Positions 1 through 4,775 of a stretch of DNA of 7,712 bases are shown here, one piece after another. This DNA is from an uncultured Collinsella sp. (lineage in GTDB: Bacteria > Actinomycetota > Coriobacteriia > Coriobacteriales > Coriobacteriaceae). Position 1 is the first letter of the stretch. Each line of letters opens with the position of its first letter. Made by a program: the position numbers and the translations under genes. The stretch lies in the NCBI GenBank assembly GCA_902494375.1, contig CABUTL010000055.1:1-7712 (forward strand), given 5' to 3'. The notes under the pieces were generated by a model. That model ran no database searches. It saw nothing but the letters and a program-made list of their open reading frames with translations, and was not told the DNA's origin.

Positions 1-852
1 AACAGCGGCCTTGACCTCGGGCGTCAGGCCCTCGGCCTCCATAAATGCGGGGATGATGCCCACGCGCTTGCCCTCGATGCTGTCGTTGAGATGCTCGGTA
101 AAGTCGACGGCGCAATCCTGGCTGGTGCAGTCGTACGGATCGTGGCCCGCGCCGGTAAGCGCGTTCATGGCCAGCGCGACATCCTCGACCGTGCGGCCAA
201 AGGGGCCCACCTGGTCGAGCGACGAGCCAAAGGCAACCACGCCGTAACGGCTCACGGCACCATACGTGGGCTTAAAGCCCACCACGCCGCACAGCGACGC
301 CGGCTGGCGAATGGAGCCGCCGGTATCCGAGCCCAGCGAGAGCGCGACCTCGCCCGCGGCGACGGCGGCAGCGGAGCCGCCCGAGGAGCCGCCGGGCACG
401 CGCTCGGTATCCCAAGGGTTGTTGGTGCGGTGGAACGCCGAGCTCTCGGTGGAGCTGCCAAAGGCAAACTCGTCCATGTTGGCCTTGCCCATGGGCAGGC
501 AGCCGGCATCGAGCATGCGCTGGACGCAGGTAGCGGTGTAGACGCTCTGGTAGTTCTCGAGCATGCGGGAAGCGCAGGTGGTGCGCGTGCCCACGAGGTT
601 CATGTTGTCCTTGATGGCCAGCGGCACGCCCGCGAGCGGGGGCAGCGACTTGCCTGCGGCACGGTCGGCATCCACGCGCGCAGCGGCCTCGAGCGCAAGC
701 TCAGGCGCCACCTGCAGGAATGCCTGGACCCCGCCCTCGCGCGCCTCGATGGCGGCAAGGGAGGCCTGGGCCACCTCGGTAGCGGTAAAGTCGCCGGCAG
801 CTACGCCCGCGGCGATCTGGGCGGCGGTAAGGGAATCGAAGCTCTGCGCCAT
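1..852 (-). CDS. gatA: Aspartyl/glutamyl-tRNA(Asn/Gln) amidotransferase subunit A, N-terminal 284 residues (cut by left edge)
   Basis: GatA is the glutaminase subunit of the cytoplasmic GatCAB complex. It releases ammonia from glutamine so that GatB can convert misacylated Glu-tRNA(Gln) or Asp-tRNA(Asn) to the correct amide. The frame reads open from the ATG at 852 to the left edge. The visible part shows the amidase-signature fold: the catalytic Lys in PLAIKDN (K81), the GGSSGGSAAAVAAG loop with the cis-Ser (about S156), and the nucleophile in GSDTGGSIRQPA (about S180). Spacing between these three residues matches the K79/S154/S178 triad known for this family. GatA is usually about 480-500 residues, so roughly 40% lies outside the window. 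Its start overlaps the gatC stop as TAATG (shared base 852), implying translational coupling. The identification is essentially certain; which amide the complex makes cannot be read from this subunit. Confidence 0.97.
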   Translation of the reverse strand, partial: MAQSFDSLTAAQIAAGVAAGDFTATEVAQASLAAIEAREGGVQAFLQVAPELALEAAARVDADRAAGKSLPPLAGVPLAIKDNMNLVGTRTTCASRMLENYQSVYTATCVQRMLDAGCLPMGKANMDEFAFGSSTESSAFHRTNNPWDTERVPGGSSGGSAAAVAAGEVALSLGSDTGGSIRQPASLCGVVGFKPTYGAVSRYGVVAFGSSLDQVGPFGRTVEDVALAMNALTGAGHDPYDCTSQDCAVDFTEHLNDSIEGKRVGIIPAFMEAEGLTPEVKAAV

Positions 853-1163
853 TACTCGCTCTCCCCCTCTCCCAAAATGGACGGCACGCGGAAGTAGCGG
901 TCGCGCGCGCTGCCGGCGTTTTCGAGCGCGACGTCGAGCGGCAAATCGCGCTCGGGCTCGCGCAGGTCATCGCCCATCACGTTGGACAGGCTTCCGATGG
1001 GATGGAACGTGGGCTCCACGTCGGGTAAGTCATATTGCAGGACGGGCTCGAGCATCTGGACGGCGTCGTTCAGGTAGGACGTCATCTGGGTGAGCTCGTC
1101 ATCGGTCAGTGCGATCTTTGCGTACTCGGCGATGCCGCGCACGTCTTTCTCGCTGAGTGCCAT
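852..1163 (-). CDS. gatC: Aspartyl/glutamyl-tRNA(Asn/Gln) amidotransferase subunit C
   Basis: GatC is the small subunit that wraps around and stabilises GatA in the GatCAB amidotransferase. The 103-residue product has the typical GatC opening (MALSEKDVRGIAEYAKIALT, then a DDEL acidic turn), an amphipathic helical first half and the characteristic C-terminal FRVPSILG motif near residues 91-98. A start six codons upstream at 1181 is possible, but I chose 1163: an AGGGAG ribosome-binding site lies 5 nt before it, and the family starts at this point. The TAA stop overlaps the gatA ATG by one base, so the two are one operon. gatC is the first gene of this unit, after about 325 bp of repeat-rich DNA. 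Length and motifs are normal for the family. Confidence 0.95.
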   Translation of the reverse strand: MALSEKDVRGIAEYAKIALTDDELTQMTSYLNDAVQMLEPVLQYDLPDVEPTFHPIGSLSNVMGDDLREPERDLPLDVALENAGSARDRYFRVPSILGEGESE

Positions 1164-1198
1164 AGGCGCTCCCTTCCGCATAACAGATAAACCGCTCT

Positions 1199-1204
1199 AG
1201 TATA
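1199..1204 (-). promoter_or_regulatory. Possible -10 element of the gatCA promoter
   Basis: Read on the minus strand, TATACT (preceded by TG) stands 35 nt before the gatC start, a plausible place for a -10 box. No recognisable TTGACA-like -35 lies 16-18 bp upstream, so this is a weak call resting on the -10 match and its position. Confidence 0.25.
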
Positions 1205-1261
1205 CAAGGCAACGCCGCTTAGAGCAGGTGCTTTAGCCAAATGCAGCGAAAACGTAACGAG

Positions 1262-1287
1262 GGCGGCGGGCTGGCAGGCGGCGGGCT
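1262..1287. repeat. Exact 11-bp direct repeat, 15-bp period
   Basis: GGCGGCGGGCT occurs at 1262-1272 and again at 1277-1287, separated by GGCA. It is a short G+C-rich duplication inside the non-coding stretch between gatC and the sortase gene. I see no function for it. Confidence 0.6.
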
Positions 1288-1300
1288 TGCGGTTCTGCAA

Positions 1301-1383
1301 CGAAACCGCACCGTCCATAGCGAAAACCGTCCCGCCCGCAACGAAGAGCATCACGCCCGCAACGAAAACCATCACAACATTCG
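1301..1383. repeat. Degenerate tandem repeat, four units of 20-21 bp
   Basis: Four successive units begin with CGAA at 1301, 1321, 1342 and 1363, with spacings of 20, 21 and 21 bp. The second and third share the ending CCCGCAA preceded by cgtcc/catcacg variants; the third and fourth share CATCAC after the CGAA start. The fourth unit runs into the left arm of the long inverted repeat at 1366-1430, so the array and the hairpin seem to be built from the same sequence. On the minus strand the units translate as FVAG-like repeats in one frame, but there is no supported start, so I treat the array as non-coding. Confidence 0.65.
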
Positions 1384-1430
1384 GCGCTTTTCGCCAAAAT
1401 CGCGATTTTCATCGAATGTTGTGATGGTTT
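1366..1430. repeat. Long inverted repeat (18-bp perfect arms) downstream of the sortase gene; possible terminator
   Basis: The arms at 1366-1383 and 1413-1430 are perfect reverse complements over 18 bp. The 29-nt loop holds further symmetry: the 14-bp palindrome AAAATCGCGATTTT at 1396-1409, and GGCG/CGCC at 1383-1386 and 1392-1395. Read on the minus strand the hairpin starts about 58 nt after the sortase stop and ends in GGTTTTCG, so it could act as a terminator, although the U-tract is only four bases. The structure is larger than a normal intrinsic terminator and looks more like a dispersed palindromic element. Confidence 0.7.
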
Positions 1431-1441
1431 GGAAGTCCCGA

Positions 1442-1474
1442 CCACCACAAAGGTGCCTGTCCCCGTTGTGGTGG
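1442..1474. repeat. 9-bp inverted repeat enclosing AGGTGCCTGTCCCCG
   Basis: CCACCACAA at 1442-1450 pairs exactly with TTGTGGTGG at 1466-1474 around a 15-nt loop. It begins 15 bp beyond the sortase stop codon. There is no T-tract on either side, so it is a poor intrinsic terminator by itself. The loop resembles G+C-rich dispersed intergenic motifs I recall from several bacterial genomes, sometimes linked with REP-type elements; that link is memory-based and unverified here. Confidence 0.55.
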
Positions 1475-1488
1475 CTCTGAACGATGTC

Positions 1489-2427
1489 CTATGCCGAGGC
1501 CTTGGCCTTGCGGCGCTTGCGGACCGCGTGGATCACGATGTCCAGTAGCAACAGCACAATGGCCACGACCACGATAAGCACGGCAAACTCGCGCTTGCCC
1601 CAGTGGCGGCCGACCAGCGACTTTTGCTTGTCGACGTCCTTCTTGTTGTACTTGGTGCGCACGCAATGCACCAGCAGGCGATGGTCGTTCACGCCGTAGG
1701 GCGTGCAGGTGACGAGCGTCACCTTGTCGGCGCCGGGCTCGATGGTCAGCGACTCCATCTCCTCGGGCAGCACGACCTCGGAGTCCACCATCTTGTAGGC
1801 GAGCGTCTTGTTCATGGTGTGCAGCAGCACCAGGTCGCCGGGCTCCAGCGAGTGGATGTCGTCGAACATGCTCAGGTTGCGCATGCCCGAGTGCGCGGTG
1901 AGCACGCAATGCGTCGAGGTGCCGCCCACCGGCAGGCTCGTGCCCTCCAGATGGCCGACGCCCGCCATGAGGACCTCCTCGCTCGTACCGTGGTAGATGG
2001 GCATGCTCACGTCGATTGAGGGGATCTCGACCCAGCTCATCATGGGGTCGCGGTCAAAGATGAGCTGCTGAGCGTAGGGCTCGATCTGGTCGGCGGGAAG
2101 CTCGGTGGTCTCGCCCGCCAGCTGCTCGTTAAAGGAGCGAGCTTGGAGCAGGATGCGCTCGCGCTCCTCGGCAGACAGCGCGTCAACGGTGCTGGACACG
2201 GTGCTGATCTGGTTAAACACGCCCGAGGCTTCGAGCCGGTCCAAGATCCACGGCCAGGTCATAAGGCCCACGCCAATAAGGATGATGACGATGGTGATGA
2301 GCCGGTCGGCCCAGCGCGGCAGCCGCTTGCGACGGCGCTTGGGCTTTGGTTGAGGTTTGGGCTGAGGGTTTGAGCCACCGTTGTCCGCGGCGTTATTGCT
2401 CTTCATATGTTTGGCGCCCTGCACCAT
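1489..2427 (-). CDS. Class C (pilin-polymerising) sortase
   Basis: This is a membrane-anchored transpeptidase expected to cleave LPxTG-type motifs in pilins and join the new C-terminus to a lysine of the next pilin. In the 312-residue product, a proline/lysine/arginine-rich cytoplasmic tail (about 21-38) precedes a membrane segment (about 43-61). A sortase domain follows, with catalytic H179 (LTAHSGM), C241 (TLVTCTPYG) and R250 (NDHRLLVH), then a second membrane segment (about 281-300) and a basic tail. The TLxTC box and C-terminal membrane helix mark class C. The usual lid motif, Asp-Pro-aromatic well before the first strand, is not obvious; the only DP is DPMM at 127-130, right before that strand. 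The start at 2427 has GAGGAG 9 nt upstream; an ATG at 2406 is less well supported. It is separated from the pilin genes by the AbiE-like pair. A weak TATTAT at 2466-2471 could be its own -10. Confidence 0.93.
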   Translation of the reverse strand: MVQGAKHMKSNNAADNGGSNPQPKPQPKPKRRRKRLPRWADRLITIVIILIGVGLMTWPWILDRLEASGVFNQISTVSSTVDALSAEERERILLQARSFNEQLAGETTELPADQIEPYAQQLIFDRDPMMSWVEIPSIDVSMPIYHGTSEEVLMAGVGHLEGTSLPVGGTSTHCVLTAHSGMRNLSMFDDIHSLEPGDLVLLHTMNKTLAYKMVDSEVVLPEEMESLTIEPGADKVTLVTCTPYGVNDHRLLVHCVRTKYNKKDVDKQKSLVGRHWGKREFAVLIVVVAIVLLLLDIVIHAVRKRRKAKASA

Positions 2428-2492
2428 CGCCGGTCACTCCTCTACAGCTCAAGTTGTCTAAACAAATAATAGCCGATTAGCGAGCTCATGCG

Positions 2493-2523
2493 CCGGACAA
2501 CGCAGCTTGGCTGCACCGTCCGG
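2493..2523. repeat. Imperfect hairpin between the nucleotidyltransferase and sortase genes
   Basis: CCGGAC (2493-2498) pairs with GTCCGG (2518-2523), and GCAGC (2502-2506) pairs with GCTGC (2510-2514). The two stems are separated by a symmetric 3x3 internal loop and closed by TTG. It lies in the 111-bp gap between the two genes. Neither side has a T-tract, so it is not a clear terminator. It could be an attenuator, an RNA-processing site or a relic of an insertion boundary. Confidence 0.5.
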
Positions 2524-2538
2524 GCCACGTAACCCCAC

Positions 2539-3312
2539 TCAACCAATCAAGCCATATGTTGCTTTCATCGTCTCGAGCAACTGCGCCATCGTTACGCCCG
2601 CAACCCCAATCTGTTTCAGATTGACGTCGCCCACCTCACAATCTTTGACAAACGCAAGCATATCGTCCTTCAGTTCTCCGCCCAGGTCGACACCTTCCGA
2701 CTCGCCGAGCAGCTGAGCAAGTCTCAGCGCATCGCGTTTATGCTTTTTTACCTTCCTCGAATCAACGTTCTCCCCCGCTTCCCTTCTAGCTTTTAGGTCG
2801 AGATACGCCTTCGCTTTGAACGGGACAATGTATTCCGTACCCAGGACCGAAACGCCGCCTACGGTCCGAATTCCCTGAAGGAACAAGCTGTAGTAAGCAT
2901 CGTCCAACAAAATTGCCGACAGACTGCTTATGTTTTCATCAACGTGAATTGGCGCCACATCAATCCCCTCACGACCCTTTATAAAGTCAGGGCACTTCGC
3001 GAAGAGTTCGATCATATGGGGGTAACCCGGCCTCTTAGGCTCTGTAAACCGATAAAAACATGAACCTTTGCCTTCGCCCCAGCCGCAGCGGTAACCGCCA
3101 TCACGTACCAAAGTCCATATAGCTTCTGCCGTCTGAGGCAACCGGTCATCGGCGACAATTACCACATCAAAATCGTGAGTCGCCCTGAACGAAAGCCCCG
3201 CCTCCGCGAGCAGAATGTCGCATGCCGTGCCGCCGATAAGGGCATACGATCCTGCAGCTTCTTGCATATGCTGCTGAAATTCTTGAAGGCCTTCTACAGC
3301 GCTTTTTGCCAT
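2539..3312 (-). CDS. AbiEii-like nucleotidyltransferase (putative toxin of a type IV toxin-antitoxin-like pair)
   Basis: The 257-residue product has the signature of a DNA polymerase beta-superfamily nucleotidyltransferase: the GG pair in IGGTACDIL (G27-G28), then the metal-binding DxD in ATHDFDVVIV (D47, D49), with E102 in MIELF a candidate third acid. A later conserved block (FKAKAYLDLKAR at 165-176, then KKHKRDALRLAQLL at 189-202) resembles the Lys/Asp-rich motif downstream of the core in AbiEii/MNT-like proteins. Characterised relatives modify tRNA ends or other targets with nucleotides and arrest growth or block phage; the substrate here cannot be predicted. The ATG at 3312 has AAGG 7 nt upstream and overlaps the 3' end of the AbiEi-like gene by 19 bp, so the pair is co-translated. 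G+C is visibly lower than in gatA or the distal pilin, suggesting horizontal acquisition. Exact family (AbiEii proper or a DUF6036-like relative) is uncertain. Confidence 0.75.
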   Translation of the reverse strand: MAKSAVEGLQEFQQHMQEAAGSYALIGGTACDILLAEAGLSFRATHDFDVVIVADDRLPQTAEAIWTLVRDGGYRCGWGEGKGSCFYRFTEPKRPGYPHMIELFAKCPDFIKGREGIDVAPIHVDENISSLSAILLDDAYYSLFLQGIRTVGGVSVLGTEYIVPFKAKAYLDLKARREAGENVDSRKVKKHKRDALRLAQLLGESEGVDLGGELKDDMLAFVKDCEVGDVNLKQIGVAGVTMAQLLETMKATYGLIG

Positions 3313-4262
3313 GGATATTCCTTTCCAAACATGCGATCGACTTCGAGCTGAATTCGCTCATCGTCGATTGCCGCCAAAGATAGCGCAAGCGAAATGTCGT
3401 CGACGCGGGAGGAGTCGGCAAACACGGGCACATAGCGCCACACTTGGATCATTGCCGTTTCGTTATCCGGCAACTCCCCGTCTGCGACTTCGAGGTCGCT
3501 CAGTTGACGCCATGCACTTCTTAAGACGGCCTTTTGTTCCATACCCGGCGCAGCGAGCATCGAACGCGCAGCGAGCGCCGTCTCCCCAGCGTCAGCAAGA
3601 TAGTCGATCTGCGGCGTCTTCCTTGCAAAACAGACCTTCGAGACTGGCGAGGAGAGCTCTGCCATGTGCTCGCTGAGCAGAAGATCCACGGCAACAGGGA
3701 ACACGACGACACGTCGCTCGCGACGCTCGCGCCTCGCGAGCCCCCTGTCGACAAGCTCGGTTATGGCCTCACTCGCGCGGCTTGCCGAAATCCCAAGCGC
3801 ACGACAAAGGTCATAGGGGCGATATGGCTCCTGGGCTGCTCCCCAGATTGCGGCAGCCTGTGCGTTGGGTGACATCTTGGTCGCGTGATTGTGAAGCCAA
3901 GCACCGCCCCTCTCCGTGCAGGCTGTGCCCATAAATGGAAGAAAAGCCTGTCTACCTGGGCAGACAAAGGAAATCCCTTGTGCGACCAATGCTTTGCGCT
4001 GACGTGCATCGGCATCAGGAAACGAAACGACAACAGGAATCTCCGCACGCAAGGCTAGCTGACTATAGACCCTCTTAGCCTCGGGAAGCCCGACGCCTGT
4101 AGGCAAACTTGCAAGCAAAAACGAAAAACCGTTTGCGTCAACAGCGCGGACCTCAATCACCCGCAGATGCAGCGGCAAGTGTGCGGATCCAGGCCAAGTT
4201 TTGGTCTTGGCGGAGAGGCCTAGTGCTTCTTGTAAGTAGATTAGCGCTTCGTTCATTTCCAT
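3294..4262 (-). CDS. AbiEi-like winged-helix regulator (putative antitoxin)
   Basis: This 322-residue protein lies directly upstream of, and overlaps by 19 bp, the nucleotidyltransferase gene. Its middle (about residues 131-187) reads as a winged helix: SPNAQAAAIW helix, LCRALGISASRASEAITELVDRGL recognition helices, then a very basic wing ending VVVFP. An N-terminal domain carries QRKALVAQGISFVCPGRQ followed by FLPFMG, a pattern I associate with regulators paired with AbiEii-type enzymes. The C-terminal half (YLADAGETALAARSML) resembles the AbiEi C-terminal domain. In characterised AbiE systems the first gene is an antitoxin that represses its own promoter. An in-frame ATG exists at 4301, but a perfect TATAAT (4298-4293) directly follows it, so I chose 4262. 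Its ribosome-binding site is weak (GGAAT 12 nt upstream); an ATG at 4256 is also possible. Confidence 0.68.
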   Translation of the reverse strand: MEMNEALIYLQEALGLSAKTKTWPGSAHLPLHLRVIEVRAVDANGFSFLLASLPTGVGLPEAKRVYSQLALRAEIPVVVSFPDADARQRKALVAQGISFVCPGRQAFLPFMGTACTERGGAWLHNHATKMSPNAQAAAIWGAAQEPYRPYDLCRALGISASRASEAITELVDRGLARRERRERRVVVFPVAVDLLLSEHMAELSSPVSKVCFARKTPQIDYLADAGETALAARSMLAAPGMEQKAVLRSAWRQLSDLEVADGELPDNETAMIQVWRYVPVFADSSRVDDISLALSLAAIDDERIQLEVDRMFGKEYPWQKAL

Positions 4263-4274
4263 CGTTTTCGTTTG

Positions 4275-4294
4275 ATTCCAGTTTAAATTGGAAT
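4275..4294. promoter_or_regulatory. Near-perfect 20-bp palindrome, candidate AbiEi-like operator
   Basis: The sequence is ATTCCA-g-TTTAAA-t-TGGAAT, symmetric at 18 of 20 positions around 4284/4285. It fills the spacer of the plus-strand promoter and covers the end of the minus-strand -10 and its predicted start site. A repressor bound here would block both promoters. AbiEi proteins are known to bind inverted repeats in their own promoter, so this is the obvious target; that it is bound by this protein is inference. Confidence 0.55.
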
Positions 4295-4298
4295 TATA
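4293..4298 (-). promoter_or_regulatory. Consensus -10 (TATAAT) for the AbiE-like operon
   Basis: Read on the minus strand this is a perfect TATAAT, preceded by TG, 30 nt before the chosen start of the regulator gene. No convincing -35 is visible at 16-18 bp (the stretch reads TCTCGT). The predicted start near 4286 falls inside the 20-bp palindrome, so the leader is about 24 nt. Confidence 0.5.
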
Positions 4299-4306
4299 CA
4301 TTATTT

Positions 4307-4498
4307 TCGGAATTAACGAGATTCCTTTCGTGCATAGGCCAACATTTGAGTTTTCAAAATATCACGGATCGGCGGGGTGATTCGGGATACAATATCGATA
4401 GAAAACGACGCACCCCGCGTAAGTACTTTGGAGCGCGGGCGGCCTAGTTTTCAGCTTTAGTTAAATGCCCGGGATCCTACCCCCGGGCATTCTTATTT
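4307..4498 (+). ncRNA. Candidate plus-strand small RNA, divergent to the AbiE-like pair
   Basis: A plus-strand promoter at 4272-4300 and a hairpin with a T-rich tail at 4464-4498 delimit a transcript of about 190 nt with no known gene. The RNA contains GCGGGGTG (4372-4379) complementary to CACCCCGC (4411-4418). The same CCCGCG (4414-4419) could instead pair with CGCGGG (4434-4439), so two mutually exclusive folds are possible. A 27-codon GTG-started frame at 4377-4460 ends just before the terminator but has no clear ribosome-binding site and no recognisable product. It matches no RNA family I know. Both ends are predicted, not demonstrated. Confidence 0.32.
4464..4498 (+). terminator. Rho-independent terminator, plus strand (possibly bidirectional)
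   Basis: AATGCCCGGG (4464-4473) pairs perfectly with CCCGGGCATT (4482-4491) around an 8-nt loop and is followed on the plus strand by TCTTATTT. On the minus strand the tail is only TTTAACT, so the plus-strand direction is favoured. The only transcript it could serve on that strand is the candidate RNA starting near 4307. Confidence 0.55.
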
Positions 4499-4616
4499 GC
4501 GCTTGTTGCGGCGCAAATGCCTTCTACCGTCCGCACCGCGCGTGCGCCTACGGACCTTAAACCGAACTTCATACGAGTCAAGAAACGCGATGACGGATGA
4601 ATCCGCATCGGACGGT
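4495..4616. other. Gene-free stretch with nested inverted repeats
   Basis: Within about 120 bp I see ATTTGCGC/GCGCAAAT (4495-4502 and 4511-4518), an enclosing 8-bp stem ACCGTCCG/CGGACGGT (4526-4533 and 4609-4616), and inside it CGCAC/GTGCG (4532-4536 and 4542-4546). There is also a near-perfect hairpin at 4588-4610 (CGATG and CGGAT against ATCCG and CATCG, one bulged A). The closing stem slightly overlaps two of the inner stems, so not all can form together. The rest of the 4302-4775 gap holds the promoters, the terminators and nothing else I can support. Short basic reading frames exist on the minus strand but lack recognisable homology. Confidence 0.4.
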
Positions 4617-4638
4617 GGAGGCTGCCTGTGTTGTCCAT

Positions 4639-4675
4639 AAAAAACGGGGCAGACTCCAGTGCGAAGTCTGCCCCG
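4639..4675 (-). terminator. Rho-independent terminator of the pilin operon
   Basis: The 11-bp perfect arms at 4665-4675 and 4645-4655 (CGGGGCAGACT and its complement) enclose a 9-nt loop. On the minus strand they are followed by TTTTTTA (4644-4638). It lies 100 nt after the pilin stop and is by far the strongest terminator in the window. It separates the pilin transcript from the AbiE-like pair and the sortase. Confidence 0.92.
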
Positions 4676-4775
4676 AAAAGAGAGTGGCAAAGCAAGAACG
4701 TGGATGGACGAGAAAAGTGTCCGCAAGTCTCATGGCCATCACATCCCACCTGCCAAAGGGATGGGTGAGTGAGCG

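Larger units (their letters stand above)
4272..4300 (+). promoter_or_regulatory. Plus-strand promoter facing away from the AbiE-like pair
   Basis: TTGATT (4272-4277) and TATACA (4295-4300) are separated by exactly 17 bp, a good housekeeping-sigma promoter. It would start transcription near 4307 towards the right, opposite to every gene in the window. The spacer is almost entirely the palindrome at 4275-4294. Confidence 0.5.

Noticed and set aside
91..897. Long plus-strand open frame of 268 codons over gatA
   Set aside because: It lies antisense to gatA, which has clear amidase motifs, and its product is low-complexity Ala/Gly/Arg with no recognisable domain. It is a shadow of a G+C-rich gene.
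1106..1375. Minus-strand frame with FVAG-type repeats
   Set aside because: It overlaps gatC in another frame, and its repeats are only the translation of the 20-21 bp DNA repeat array. No ribosome-binding site is seen.
1360..1383. CRISPR-like array in the 1301-1383 repeats
   Set aside because: The units are directly abutting and degenerate, with no spacers of uniform length and no cas genes, so this is a tandem repeat and not a CRISPR.
4388..4393. TACAAT as a plus-strand -10 box
   Set aside because: No -35-like hexamer lies 15-19 bp upstream; the nearest TTGAGT is about 36 bp away.
4302..4498. tmRNA, SRP RNA or tRNA in the gene gap
   Set aside because: I find no tRNA acceptor/T-arm, no SRP GGAAGCAGCC-type loop and no tmRNA tag frame on either strand.
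4493..4726. Basic minus-strand small protein ending just before the 4464-4491 hairpin
   Set aside because: It runs through the pilin terminator and has no ribosome-binding site or recognisable family. The reading frame is more easily explained by chance in structured DNA.
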